Origin: Clostridia bacterium
GTDB lineage: Bacteria; Bacillota_A; Clostridia; UMGS1883
Assembly: GCA_017467965.1 (NCBI GenBank)
Contig: JAFUJZ010000024.1
Location: 1 to 64,000 of the forward strand
Direction: 5' to 3'
DNA length: 64,000 bases
Part shown: piece by piece, positions 1 to 9,062 of the stretch
How positions within the stretch are numbered: the first letter of the stretch is position 1
Layout: each line of letters opens with the position of its first letter
Translations under genes and position numbers: made by a program
Notes under the pieces: model-generated
Databases searched by the model: none
Told to the model about the DNA's origin: nothing
What the model saw: the letters and a program-made list of their open reading frames with translations, nothing else

Positions 1-670
1 ACTCTATATCCGTCCCTTTATTTTTGCAACTGATGTATTTTTGGGCGTTCACCCCTCTCATACATACAAATTCATGGTTATCCTTTCTCCCGTAGGTCCT
101 TACTACGCAGAAGGCTTGAACCCTGTTAAAATTTATGTTGAGGACGAATACGTTCGTGCAGTACGCGGCGGTATGGGCTTTGCAAAAGCTGCAGGTAACT
201 ACGCAGTTTCATTAAAGGGTCAGGTAGTGGCAGGCGAAAAGGGCTATTCCCAGGTGCTCTGGCTTGACGGTGTTGAACGTAAGTACATCGAAGAAGTTGG
301 CGCAATGAACATCTTCTTTAAAATAGCAGGCGAAGTTGTAACACCCGCATTAAACGGCTCGATCCTCCCGGGAATCACACGCGACAGCGTTATTCAGGTG
401 TTAAAGAGCAAGAACATCCCCGTAAGTGAAAAGAGAATTTCTATCGACGAAATCTTGGAAGCATACGATAACGGCACACTCGAAGAAGTATTCGGTACAG
501 GTACAGCGGCTGTTATCTCACCCGTTGGCGAATTGTGCCACAAGGGCAAGAAGATGATTATCGGCGGCGGCGAAATCGGCGAAGTTTCTCAGATGCTTTA
601 CGATACAATTACAGGCATTCAGTCAGGTGTAATTGAAGACACCTTCGGTTGGACCCGCATTGTTGAATAA
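1..670 (+). CDS. ilvE: Branched-chain amino acid aminotransferase, 3' part
   Basis: PLP enzyme that moves amino groups between Leu/Ile/Val and 2-oxoglutarate in the cytosol. The reading frame is open from base 2, so the gene starts upstream of the window; only about 222 C-terminal codons are present. The visible N-terminal residues [16 protein letters not shown] match the conserved YIRP segment of fold-type IV branched-chain transaminases. The lysine of [10 protein letters not shown] is the expected PLP Schiff-base lysine. Downstream [15 protein letters not shown] and [13 protein letters not shown] are the usual cofactor and substrate motifs. The length after the lysine is normal, so the 3' end is intact. 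An internal TTG at base 41 lies within the conserved segment and is not a start. A hairpin terminator follows at 754. Assignment is secure at family level. Confidence 0.95.
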   Translation, partial: LYIRPFIFATDVFLGVHPSHTYKFMVILSPVGPYYAEGLNPVKIYVEDEYVRAVRGGMGFAKAAGNYAVSLKGQVVAGEKGYSQVLWLDGVERKYIEEVGAMNIFFKIAGEVVTPALNGSILPGITRDSVIQVLKSKNIPVSEKRISIDEILEAYDNGTLEEVFGTGTAAVISPVGELCHKGKKMIIGGGEIGEVSQMLYDTITGIQSGVIEDTFGWTRIVE

Positions 671-753
671 CAAAGACCGCATTAAAATGCTCAGACCACA
701 CAAAACAAATTTTAAAAATTGCTAATTGAATTTTTTTAGTAATTTTTCTTATG

Positions 754-790
754 AAACAACCCGACGAATTCGGGTTGTTTTGTTTTTATG
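754..790 (+). terminator. Intrinsic terminator after ilvE
   Basis: Perfect 11-bp stem (754-764 with 770-780, AAACAACCCGA and its complement), 5-nt loop, then a T-rich tract TTTTGTTTTT. It lies 84 bases after the ilvE stop and is the likely transcript end. Confidence 0.8.
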
Positions 791-916
791 TTTTGTGTTA
801 TCGGTCTTGCGAACCCGAGGCGTACACACGTACTGCCTCGGGCAACGGTCGAACGCGAGGCAGACATCGCATTCTCATTCGGTTTGTCCATTCTGTATCT
901 AAACTCAATCAGCCCC

Positions 917-953
917 AAAAAGAGGTTATTGCTTAACGCAACACCCTCTTTTT
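917..953. terminator. Terminator-like hairpin in the ilvE-SLH gene gap
   Basis: Outer stem AAAAAGAGG (917-925) with CCTCTTTTT (945-953) and an inner stem TTGC (929-932) with GCAA (938-941) around the loop TTAAC. Both strands end in a T tract, so it could act in either direction. No gene ends just before it, so it may be part of the repeat-rich spacer. The hairpin at 26248-26272 has the same kind of TTAA loop. Confidence 0.5.
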
Positions 954-971
954 GTGTATAACTTTGCACAA

Positions 972-1039
972 TTTACCAAATGGGGACAGACCCCTTTTGG
1001 TAAATTTTTGCCATTTGGGGTCTGTCCCCATTTGGTAAA
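972..1039. repeat. Double REP-like palindrome (GGGGACAGACCCC type)
   Basis: Two 23-base arms, 972-994 and 1017-1039, are perfect reverse complements separated by 22 bases. Each arm carries GGGGACAGACCCC, itself a 4-bp hairpin. The left half (972-1004) folds alone into a 9+4-bp stem with one T:T mismatch, and the right half (about 1007-1039) into a slightly poorer one. The whole can also form one cruciform. This head-to-head layout is that of a bacterial interspersed mosaic element (paired inverted REPs). GGGGACAG-core palindromes of this type are commonly mobilised by Y1 RAYT transposases; that is general knowledge, and no transposase is in this window. Confidence 0.75.
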
Positions 1040-1051
1040 AACATAAAAAAT

Positions 1052-1075
1052 AAAAGAGGAACCCTCTTTTTATAT
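1052..1075. terminator. Short terminator-like hairpin
   Basis: AAAAGAGG (1052-1059), loop AAC, CCTCTTTT (1063-1070) followed by TATAT. It stands alone between the REP pair and the next promoter, with no gene ending directly before it; it may insulate the downstream gene. Confidence 0.5.
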
Positions 1076-1171
1076 ATAAATTTATTCTTTCCTTCGTTTT
1101 GCGTTCTGCATTCTGCACTTATAATTTGTATATTATCACAAAAAATTAATACTTTTTACTCGCGGTTTTTA

Positions 1172-1200
1172 TAGACATTTGTGCAATATGGTGGTATAAT
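1172..1200 (+). promoter_or_regulatory. Sigma-A type promoter of the SLH protein gene
   Basis: TAGACA (1172-1177), 17-bp spacer, TATAAT (1195-1200). It sits 65 bases before the chosen start at 1265. Together with the hairpins and REP pair already listed it accounts for the 594-base gap after ilvE; no credible gene lies in that gap. Confidence 0.75.
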
Positions 1201-1264
1201 TATTGTGTATGGTTATGCACCTTACGCTATTACATATATTACAATTATTTTTAGGACGATGACT

Positions 1265-4102
1265 ATGAAAACCATTTTCAAAAAGGGACTATCCCTATTC
1301 ATATTTATAATACATATTTTTTCGCTTATGCCATTAGCTATATCAGCTAATGAGGACAGCATTATCACCAACGGTGATTTTGAGGCAGAAGATGCTGCCG
1401 ATTTCTGGACGGGCGGTATGCGTGATTCATTTTGTGCCTACGAGGGCGAATGGGGCTTGCAGGTTATTAACCCCTTTGGTGATGAGGATTCCTCTACTTA
1501 CGGGCATATTCTTGAATATAACGATTCTGTTCACCTTGAAGAGGGCAAATTTTATACGTTTTACGCATATGTTATGAACCCTGTCGGAGGCGAAACTACT
1601 CCCACAGCACAGGCGTACATAGGCAGAGGTGGCGATGAGCTTTATATTGACATATCCGACGTGGGGTTTGAATGGTCACTTGTTTCTGCATCCTTTATGG
1701 CAACTGAAAAATCTGACCCTTCTCTTATAATCACCTTTGACGGTGGCGATTCCCTCATAGGCTTTTCTATCGATTCTGTATCAATAGTTCCCGAAACCCG
1801 CGTTCCCGAATACACCAGTCTTTCGGGACCGGAAAGTGTATTTATTCCCGAAAACGGTTATGCTGATTATCACTACACTTTGACTATATACGATTCGGAC
1901 GATGTACCGATAAACATCCTTGCAAAGAATTTAGAGGTATCTATTGACAATCTTCCCGACGGTATAGTTTTTGACGAATCCTCGGGTTATATGCGTGTTT
2001 ATCCCGACGCTCCGGCAAATTGTCAGTTTACTATCACAGCATCGGCAGATGTAGGCAATGAGATTGAGACTGCCTCAATCACTGTTACAACAACAAAAAA
2101 CCTGCTTTCTGACCCGGGCTTTGAGTCTCCATCATCTCTCTGGCAGTCAGATGATGACCTTAATTATATAGATGGTTGTCTTTCGCTTTTCGCATCAAAC
2201 AGTGGCGAATGGGGCAAATTTGCATCGGTAAGCTATTCAAAACAGCTGCTTCTTCTGGCAGGGCATATGTATGTTTTCCGTGCCGATGTGAGAAGTGATG
2301 AAGAGTTCTCCTCTTCGCCTGTATATATTTCAAACCTTTCCTTTGCTTCCTCCGGTTATGCTGAAATCAACATCACGGGCATAGGCGGTGAGGAAAGCCG
2401 GGTTACAAGTGCGTTTTTGATTGAGGACACAGGTCTTTATGACCTCTCGCTCAATTTTTACGCCCCCTCCGACAGACCAATTTACGTTGACAATGTGTTC
2501 TTAGGGGTGGAAAGCGTTGCACCGTCCTCATTATCAATCCACGCACCGGGCAATATACAGATTCCTTCTGAAATGACTGTTCTGCCCTGTTATTCAAACG
2601 TTTTAAATCAGCTTGGCGAAATCATGGATGAATGCGAGCCTAAGGTTACAATAGCTCCAGAGGGCGAAGGCGTTTTCCTCGAAAATGGGGAAATCATCGT
2701 TCTAAACGATGCCAAATCCGGTGAGTATGTAATACGGTCCGAATTCGGCGAGCTTTCGCGCGAGCTTACTATATCTGTTTCAGAGGATGCAATCGGTGAC
2801 GGCGGTTTTGAATTAAAAGATGCTAACGAATGGTGGACAGCCTCCGACGGTTCAGTTTTCTCAATTATTGACTACGACGGTGACAAGGCAGGGCATGTAT
2901 ATTCACCCGACAGCGAGTGTCTTGTTGTTAACAACTCGTATATGGAGCTTTTAGAGGGTGAGTATTATGTTTATTCAGCCGATGCAGGCTTTGGCGAAGG
3001 TACGATAACGGCATTTATTGCCGATGCGTACACAGGCGAATATATTCCCTTTGCACAATACAATCCTCTCGAGGATACTCGCATTCCTTTCAGTGTTGAC
3101 GAAACAATTGTCGGAAGACTTGTGCTTCACATAAAGTCGGACGAATTTGTAGGTCTCATTTTTGACGATATTTCAATTATTCCCGCTGAGCTTTCCGCAA
3201 CAGAAATAGTCGTTACAGGCGGTGAATACGGCGACTTTTTACGTGGCAGCTATGTTTACATCAACAACATGACCGATGCCCCCGATGCTGACATCAGTGC
3301 AACGAGGTGGTATATTTCATCAAGCTATGACGGTCATTACGAGCCTATCGGTATTCCCAATCAGGACTATCTTGAGTTTACAGAGGATATGGTTGGTCAG
3401 TATATTGTCTATGAGGTTACTCCCATATGCTCATACACAGGCGTTGTAAGCGATTCTCTTCGTTCGCTTCCGTTGCAGATTGCATCCGATTACGCCGATG
3501 ACCCCCAAACCGAGGTTCCCCTCTCGCCCATGACACCCGTTGAACTTGAGGCAACAACGGAGCATCCCTTCCGTGACATTACCTCTCACTGGTGCGAGGG
3601 CATGATAGCCTCTCTTTATCAGGCAGGCATCGTATCGGGCAGAGAAGATATACGCTTTGTTCCGGATTATCACATAACAAGAGCTGAATTCACTGCAATG
3701 GTTGCAAGAGCGTTTTCTCTCGTATCAATGCCCTATTCAAATCAGTTTGAGGATGTTTCGGAAAATGCGTGGTATTCCGGCTGGATTGAAACATGCTACA
3801 AGCGCGGTATTATAAAAGGCATTGATGAAAACACCTTTGCTCCCAACGAGCGTATTACCCGTGAAGAAATGGCAACTATCATATTCCGTGCATATACCAT
3901 TGCAAACGGTCCCATGCCCTATGATATGGAGCTTAGGTATTACGATAGCTTTATGATAAGCCCTTGGGCATATGACAGTGTTAAAAACTGTACAAACCTC
4001 AATATCCTCACAGGCAATGATGCAAATGTTTTCAAGCCTCAGGACCATGCCACACGCGCAGAAGCGGCGGCGTGTCTATACAGGGCATTAAAGAGCTTCT
4101 AA
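1265..4102 (+). CDS. Secreted surface protein with carbohydrate-binding-like repeats and three SLH domains
   Basis: About 945 residues. The start at 1265 follows AGGA with 8-base spacing and gives a classical signal peptide (basic MKTIFKKG, hydrophobic core, cleavage near AISA-NE). Three modules each open with a GDFE/GFE-type motif, at roughly residues 35-190, 283-430 and 512-660, like jelly-roll carbohydrate-binding modules of the CBM4/9 type. Cadherin- or Ig-like stretches lie between them. The C terminus has three SLH repeats (about 769-815, 827-875, 890-945) with TRAE, TREE and TRAEAA signatures, which bind secondary cell-wall polymers. No catalytic domain is recognised, so a scaffold or glycan-binding role is inferred. 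The next gene is 38 bases away, so both may share a transcript. Confidence 0.8.
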   Translation: MKTIFKKGLSLFIFIIHIFSLMPLAISANEDSIITNGDFEAEDAADFWTGGMRDSFCAYEGEWGLQVINPFGDEDSSTYGHILEYNDSVHLEEGKFYTFYAYVMNPVGGETTPTAQAYIGRGGDELYIDISDVGFEWSLVSASFMATEKSDPSLIITFDGGDSLIGFSIDSVSIVPETRVPEYTSLSGPESVFIPENGYADYHYTLTIYDSDDVPINILAKNLEVSIDNLPDGIVFDESSGYMRVYPDAPANCQFTITASADVGNEIETASITVTTTKNLLSDPGFESPSSLWQSDDDLNYIDGCLSLFASNSGEWGKFASVSYSKQLLLLAGHMYVFRADVRSDEEFSSSPVYISNLSFASSGYAEINITGIGGEESRVTSAFLIEDTGLYDLSLNFYAPSDRPIYVDNVFLGVESVAPSSLSIHAPGNIQIPSEMTVLPCYSNVLNQLGEIMDECEPKVTIAPEGEGVFLENGEIIVLNDAKSGEYVIRSEFGELSRELTISVSEDAIGDGGFELKDANEWWTASDGSVFSIIDYDGDKAGHVYSPDSECLVVNNSYMELLEGEYYVYSADAGFGEGTITAFIADAYTGEYIPFAQYNPLEDTRIPFSVDETIVGRLVLHIKSDEFVGLIFDDISIIPAELSATEIVVTGGEYGDFLRGSYVYINNMTDAPDADISATRWYISSSYDGHYEPIGIPNQDYLEFTEDMVGQYIVYEVTPICSYTGVVSDSLRSLPLQIASDYADDPQTEVPLSPMTPVELEATTEHPFRDITSHWCEGMIASLYQAGIVSGREDIRFVPDYHITRAEFTAMVARAFSLVSMPYSNQFEDVSENAWYSGWIETCYKRGIIKGIDENTFAPNERITREEMATIIFRAYTIANGPMPYDMELRYYDSFMISPWAYDSVKNCTNLNILTGNDANVFKPQDHATRAEAAACLYRALKSF

Positions 4103-4139
4103 TTTTTAGAAAAATATATATTATGAAAGGAAGAATGAA

Positions 4140-6542
4140 ATGAAAAAGTTTATTTCATTGATGCTTGTAATGCTTATGGCAACATCAAGCGTGTCCGCAT
4201 TTGCGGCAAATGTATCTGTTGTAGTTGACGGCGAAACTGTAACAGATAAAGCGTATCACAAAGGTTGGAGCACATATGCTCCTTTAGGCGAGCTTGACGG
4301 CAGTGATTCTACTGACGAAACAGCAGTACGTGACTATTTTGAAGACAAAGGTGCTTTCGTAGGCTGGGACCAGGAAAATCAGGCAGTATTGGTTTCCACA
4401 CAGCCTTTCGGCAACTACTACCGCATTGTTAACCGCGCAACAGGCAACGTAATCATTGCTGAAGATTATAACAAAGAAAACCTTGCCAACATCGTAACAG
4501 AACCCTTTGATTACTACAATCGCGACCAGGTTTTCCGCTTTGCAAAGATTAACGATACACAGGGTTACTTTGTAAATATGCTCTCCGGACGTTCTCTTGA
4601 CGTTCCCGACGCAAAGACTGAAGAGGGTGTACAGCTTATTCAGTACACATACTACTCCAACATTCAGCAGAAGATGACACTCACCAGCACAGGCGACGGT
4701 TACTATACAATCACTCCTGCACACTGTGACATGGTACTCACAGAAAAGGACGGCAAGGTTATTCAAGCAGCTGATAAGGATAGTGAACATGCACAGTGGA
4801 AGCTTGAATACGTATCGGGCCCCATTCTCTCCACTCTTTCACAGACTCCCGGTTACAAACTCTTGGACGCAAGATTACAGAGAGCGGCTGATGAATATTT
4901 CACAGACAAAATCTGGATTACTCAGCAGGCAATGGCAAATGCCGAAAACAAGTTTGCAGATGCTGACTACTTAAGCCTTTCTGCAGAGGAACAGGCAAAC
5001 CTTATCAAGGAATGTCTTACATACACAGCTTCCTATCAGGTAGGCGGCACACTTGCATCCGATCATGTTGCAAAGTATGAAATCGTAAAGAAAACATATG
5101 AACCCGAATTTGACATTTGGCGCGGCCACAAGTGCCCCTGCTGGCTCTACGAAGTAGAAATGGAAGGCGACGCACCCGGTCAGGTACATAAGTTCACATT
5201 TGTAAGTAACGAAGAAGATGTTCCCATGGTTGAGCGTTCTATCGAAGCTATTGCAAGAACACCTTATGCTATCCGTCAGTACGTGCATATGCTCTACTGG
5301 AAGGCAGGCGACGGTGCTAACAGCTTTAACGGCGGCGGTAACGCAATCTGGATTCGTCTTAACTACGAGCCCCAGACAAGCCAGCAGATTACAAGCACAC
5401 TCTGCCACGAGCTTGGTCATATCTTAGACTCTAACGTACTCCCCGACAACAACGTATGGAGCTACGCTGAAAGTATGGACGCTATTCCGATTTCCGGCTA
5501 CGGTGCATCTAATCAGGCAGAGGACCTTGCTGAATTCAACAAGCTCTTCTTTATGAGCCGTGACACAGAAGCCTTTGAACATCTTGAAGAAATTTATCCC
5601 AACCGTTGTAACGTTCTCCGCGGTATGCTTTACCGTGCAGATAAGACATACTTTGCAGATTACGAAAAGTACGAAAAGTGCATTACAGACATTGAAGAAA
5701 TCCTCTCTAAGAAGACAGAAGGCTCTGTTGCTTCCGAAATTGATGATTCTATGTATTACACAGTAAAGGATAAGGAAACAGGCAAGGTATGGACAGTTAC
5801 AGACGCATCCTTAGACAACGAAACTCCCGTAATCTTAGCTGACTACGAAGAAGGCAATGCTTCTCAAAAATTTGCAATTGAAAAAACAAGCGATACAATC
5901 CGTTTCTTCGCAAAGCATTCCGGCTCTTCTCTCCAGCTTGACGACTCGGGTCTTCCCACAATGACAATCAATCAGTACGGCGGTACATGGGCAATCAACG
6001 AACAGTTTGCTGTATATCCCGCTGACGGCGGTTACACATTCGAAAGCGAAAGATATTCTCTTTCTATTGATGTTAAGGGCGACAACCTTGTTTCGGGCAT
6101 CGAAGGAAACGGTAAGGTGTTTGAGCTTGTACCCGTTGAAAAGAATACATCCAACCTCGACTACACAATTAAGGTAAACGGTACTGAAAAATACCTCGGT
6201 GCAATTGACGGCGAAAACTATATGATAGTTAATGCGGTTGACGATGCGGCTAACTGGAAGATTAAAGAAATGGGCGAAGGTATCTGCACACTTGTTTACA
6301 CACAGGAAGGCACACTTATTGATATTCTTGACCTTTCCCTTGACGCAGGCAAGGCAGCAATCCTTTGGAGTGCTACAGGTGCTGAAAACCAGATGTTTGT
6401 AAAAGAAGATGTAGAAGGCGGTGTAATGTTCAAGGCAGTACATAGTGAGCTTTACCTCACAGTAAATGCTGACAATTCCGTTACACAGGAAGCCAAGGAC
6501 GCATCCAAAAACCAGATATTCACAGTAACAGCAGCTGAATAA
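4140..6542 (+). CDS. Secreted HELGH zinc metalloprotease with ricin-type lectin-like repeats
   Basis: 800 residues with a signal peptide (MKKFISLMLVML, cleavage after AFA). Residues about 25-80 (VVVDGETV then GAFVGWDQENQAVLVST) resemble a copper-amine-oxidase-N-type wall domain. About 85-230 looks like a ricin-type beta-trefoil (YRIVNRATGNVI, QLIQYTYYSNIQQKMTL). The central catalytic part has H423-E-L-G-H427; E461 or E465 in AEDLAEF is a plausible third zinc ligand, an arrangement reminiscent of the anthrax lethal-factor (M34/ATLF) fold. Two further trefoil-like regions (about 540-675 and 678-800) end the protein. It probably cleaves extracellular proteins or glycoproteins while the lectin-like modules bind glycans. 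There is no SLH domain, so it is likely released. The exact peptidase family is not certain. Confidence 0.75.
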   Translation: MKKFISLMLVMLMATSSVSAFAANVSVVVDGETVTDKAYHKGWSTYAPLGELDGSDSTDETAVRDYFEDKGAFVGWDQENQAVLVSTQPFGNYYRIVNRATGNVIIAEDYNKENLANIVTEPFDYYNRDQVFRFAKINDTQGYFVNMLSGRSLDVPDAKTEEGVQLIQYTYYSNIQQKMTLTSTGDGYYTITPAHCDMVLTEKDGKVIQAADKDSEHAQWKLEYVSGPILSTLSQTPGYKLLDARLQRAADEYFTDKIWITQQAMANAENKFADADYLSLSAEEQANLIKECLTYTASYQVGGTLASDHVAKYEIVKKTYEPEFDIWRGHKCPCWLYEVEMEGDAPGQVHKFTFVSNEEDVPMVERSIEAIARTPYAIRQYVHMLYWKAGDGANSFNGGGNAIWIRLNYEPQTSQQITSTLCHELGHILDSNVLPDNNVWSYAESMDAIPISGYGASNQAEDLAEFNKLFFMSRDTEAFEHLEEIYPNRCNVLRGMLYRADKTYFADYEKYEKCITDIEEILSKKTEGSVASEIDDSMYYTVKDKETGKVWTVTDASLDNETPVILADYEEGNASQKFAIEKTSDTIRFFAKHSGSSLQLDDSGLPTMTINQYGGTWAINEQFAVYPADGGYTFESERYSLSIDVKGDNLVSGIEGNGKVFELVPVEKNTSNLDYTIKVNGTEKYLGAIDGENYMIVNAVDDAANWKIKEMGEGICTLVYTQEGTLIDILDLSLDAGKAAILWSATGAENQMFVKEDVEGGVMFKAVHSELYLTVNADNSVTQEAKDASKNQIFTVTAAE

Positions 6543-6552
6543 TACAACAAAC

Positions 6553-6588
6553 AAAAAAGAGTTTGCATTATGCAAACTCTTTTTTTAT
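6553..6588. terminator. Bidirectional terminator between metalloprotease and LysR gene
   Basis: 15-bp perfect stem (6553-6567 with 6571-6585), 3-nt loop, and T tracts on both strands. It serves the plus-strand metalloprotease and the minus-strand LysR gene, whose stop codon lies in the loop. Confidence 0.85.
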
Positions 6589-7449
6589 GCAATAATCAAG
6601 CACTGCTTCCATTTGTTTTGATACCCATTTGTTTTTGTGGTACAAAAGCTGTTTCCATACTTCGATTTCAATATCCTCAACCTCAACGTATTTGAGCTCG
6701 CCTCTTTTAATCCTCTCATCTGTTACGTAGTCGGGCAATAAGCCTATACCCACGCCTTTTTTTATAATCTCGCAGATAATATCAGCATTGCCCGTCTCAA
6801 GCACGGGCTTAATCTCAAGAGATTTTTCAGCGAGCTGTTCTTCAAAAATTCTAATATAGCTCATACCCTTTTCAGTGAGGACAAAGGGGCAGTTGATGAT
6901 ATCCTTTATTTTTACCTTTCCTTTGATATCGCTGTCAGGTGCAGTGATAAAATGCACCCCGACCCGCTCTTCCTTGGCTATAATATAATCAGTATTATAA
7001 ATATGGCTGTCGAGAGTAAGTATCATGTCAACCTCGTTATGGTCAAGCATCCTGAACATTTCTCCCGTTCCTGCCTCGATTACTTTTAAGGTTATATTTT
7101 TATGCTCCTTGTAAAAAGGTGCGTAGTTTTCGCCCAACATATTACGGCAAAGACTTGATGCCGTCGCCAAAGTAACATGCCCAGATGGTTCAATGTCGTT
7201 TGCCATGCCTTCTTTCAATTCATCGGTCATTTTTTTGACGCGGTGGGCATAATTAAGCAGCTCTCTGCCCTTTTCCGTAAGGCTTACCGAGTGATTTATC
7301 CTGTCAAAAAGCTGACAAGAAAGCTCGCTCTCAAGCTGTTTTATCTGAAAGGACACCGTTGACTGTGTATACCCCAATGCCTGCGCCGCCTTTGTAAAAC
7401 TGTTCATCTCGGCTACATATATAAAAGTAGTCAATGTTTTAATGTCCAT
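6568..7449 (-). CDS. LysR-family transcriptional regulator
   Basis: 293 residues, the usual LysR size. The N-terminal winged helix (residues 1-60) contains FIYVAEMNSFTKAAQALGYTQSTVSFQIKQLE split as expected over helices 1-3, followed by FDRINHSVSLTEKGRELL. A periplasmic-binding-protein-like effector domain follows (about 90-290) with GHVTLATASSL and GVGIGLLPDYV. It is transcribed away from the AGCS symporter gene, and the 115-base shared gap is the classic arrangement for a LysR protein controlling its divergent neighbour. The ligand cannot be read from sequence; an amino acid is a reasonable guess from context. Confidence 0.9.
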   Translation of the reverse strand: MDIKTLTTFIYVAEMNSFTKAAQALGYTQSTVSFQIKQLESELSCQLFDRINHSVSLTEKGRELLNYAHRVKKMTDELKEGMANDIEPSGHVTLATASSLCRNMLGENYAPFYKEHKNITLKVIEAGTGEMFRMLDHNEVDMILTLDSHIYNTDYIIAKEERVGVHFITAPDSDIKGKVKIKDIINCPFVLTEKGMSYIRIFEEQLAEKSLEIKPVLETGNADIICEIIKKGVGIGLLPDYVTDERIKRGELKYVEVEDIEIEVWKQLLYHKNKWVSKQMEAVLDYCIKKEFA

Positions 7450-7499
7450 AACTTAACCCTCAATCTAATTTTTCTATCATGTTTACAAGTATTATCAAT

Positions 7500-7528
7500 T
7501 TGACTTATTCTTGGTTATAGTATATACT
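7500..7528 (+). promoter_or_regulatory. Promoter of AGCS symporter gene
   Basis: TTGACT (7500-7505), 17-bp spacer, TATACT (7523-7528), 37 bases before the start codon at 7565. It lies in the divergent gap with the LysR gene, where a LysR operator would be expected; no operator was picked out with confidence. Confidence 0.75.
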
Positions 7529-7564
7529 GTCTTTGTTAAAATTTCAACAGAAAGGAACAGGAAA

Positions 7565-8953
7565 ATGGATATTTTTAAAAAAATAATTGATTTTATTTAT
7601 TACATTTTCTCGGATGCCAGCTTCATCACCTTTACTCTCCCCAATGGTTTTTCAATTGGCATCCCGCTTTTGGCAATCCTTTTGATTCCAACAGGCATTT
7701 ATTTTACAGTTAAAACAAAGGCACTTATCGTGCGTTTCTTCCCCGAAATGCTCCGTCTCACAGTCGAAAAGAAACCCGACAACCAAAAGGGCGGTCTTTC
7801 GGGCTTGCAGGCACTTATCGTGTCCACCGCAACAAGAGTTGGTATGGGTAACCTTCTTGGTGTTGTAGCGGCTATCGCATTCGGCGGTGCGGGTAGTGTT
7901 TTCTGGATGTGGGTTACAGCTCTTCTAGGCACCTCCACAGCTTATATTGAAGCAACTCTTGCACAGCTCCACAAGGAAAAAGACCCTCTCTACGGCGGTT
8001 TCCGTGGCGGTCCTGCTCAGTATTTACACGCTCTTTTTGCAAAGGCACAGGGTAAGAAAAAATCCATAATTGCAGTTTTATTTGCTGTCAGCGCACTTTT
8101 GTGTTGGGGCGGTATCAGTCAGGTTATCGGCAATAGCGTTGCATCTGACCTTAAGTCTACATTTAATATTGACCCATTGTACACATCTATTGCACTTGTG
8201 GCTATCTGTGCTGTTATAGTTCTTCGTAAGAACACAACAGTAAAGGTTCTTGATATTATGGTCCCCATTATGGCTATATTGTACTTTGTTGCTACAATTA
8301 TTTTCATGGTTATTAACTACCAGGCTATTCCCGGTGTGTTTGAGCGTATTTTTGACGAAGCATTCGGTTTAAGACCTGCTGTAGGTGGCACTTTGGGTGC
8401 GGTTATATCCATGGGCGCACAGCGCGGTCTTTTCTCCAACGAAGCAGGCTCCGGTTCAGCTCCCTGTGCGGCAGCTGCAGCAAATATTGACAACCCCGTA
8501 AAGGGCGGATTACTCCAAGCATTCGGCGTATTTATTGATACAATCGTTATTTGTACATGTACTGCAATGCTTGTACTTATCGCAAATCCTGCACATAGTG
8601 ATGACCCCTCCATTATCTTAAACGAAGCTATGAACTTCCACATGGGCTATATAGGTGAAGTATTCATGTCCGTGATTTTGTTCCTCTTCTGCGTATCTAC
8701 ACTTTTGGGTGTACTTTTCTACGCAAGAAGCAACGTAGCATATCTCTTTGGAGACAACTGGACAAGTCAGACATTATACAAAATATTTGCACTCGCAATG
8801 CTTTTCATGGGCGGTCTTTCAACAGCTGCCGACACATGGCATCTTGCAGATATCGGCATTGCACTTATGACAGTATTCAATCTTATGGCACTTTTCCCCA
8901 TGGCAAAAGAGCCTTTAAGATTACTCAAAGAATATAAAAAGATTAAAAAGTAA
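7565..8953 (+). CDS. Sodium:alanine (AGCS family) symporter
   Basis: 462-residue inner-membrane carrier that imports alanine or glycine with sodium. The start at 7565 follows AAAGGAA with 7-base spacing; an upstream in-frame codon at 7511 lies in the promoter and is rejected. The family signatures are clear: ATRVGMGNLLGVVAAIAFGG near residue 95, YGGFRGGPAQYL near 145, and GTLGAVISMGAQRGLFSNEAG near 275. About ten hydrophobic helices are visible. The divergent LysR gene is the likely regulator. Family assignment is secure; substrate preference among small neutral amino acids is not resolved. Confidence 0.93.
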   Translation: MDIFKKIIDFIYYIFSDASFITFTLPNGFSIGIPLLAILLIPTGIYFTVKTKALIVRFFPEMLRLTVEKKPDNQKGGLSGLQALIVSTATRVGMGNLLGVVAAIAFGGAGSVFWMWVTALLGTSTAYIEATLAQLHKEKDPLYGGFRGGPAQYLHALFAKAQGKKKSIIAVLFAVSALLCWGGISQVIGNSVASDLKSTFNIDPLYTSIALVAICAVIVLRKNTTVKVLDIMVPIMAILYFVATIIFMVINYQAIPGVFERIFDEAFGLRPAVGGTLGAVISMGAQRGLFSNEAGSGSAPCAAAAANIDNPVKGGLLQAFGVFIDTIVICTCTAMLVLIANPAHSDDPSIILNEAMNFHMGYIGEVFMSVILFLFCVSTLLGVLFYARSNVAYLFGDNWTSQTLYKIFALAMLFMGGLSTAADTWHLADIGIALMTVFNLMALFPMAKEPLRLLKEYKKIKK

Positions 8954-8961
8954 TTGATTTT

Positions 8962-9000
8962 AAAAGCCTTTGAGAATATAATATTCTCAAAGGCTTTTTG
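8962..9000 (+). terminator. Terminator of AGCS symporter gene
   Basis: Stem of up to 18 bp (8962-8979 with 8981-8998, core AAGCCTTTGAGAAT) ending in TTTTT, 8 bases after the stop codon. Confidence 0.88.
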
Positions 9001-9003
9001 TAT

Positions 9004-9025
9004 GGGTCGATGCCCACATCGACCC
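9004..9025. repeat. Small perfect palindrome GGGTCGATG/CATCGACCC
   Basis: GGGTCGATG (9004-9012), loop CCCA, CATCGACCC (9017-9025). GC-rich, unlike its surroundings, with no T tract, so not a terminator. It looks like a REP-type interspersed element and would sit in the leader of the flavoprotein gene. Confidence 0.5.
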
Positions 9026-9062
9026 GCAATTTTCCTGCATTCTTTGAAAGGCGGTTTTATTT

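Noticed and set aside
736..1118. Short open frames over the ilvE terminator and REP pair
   Set aside because: They translate hairpins and palindromes in both directions; low-complexity products with no ribosome sites.
5835..6575. Long minus-strand open frame (246 codons) opposite the metalloprotease
   Set aside because: Cysteine- and valine-rich product, no domain, no ribosome site, fully antisense to a well-supported gene; arises from codon bias.
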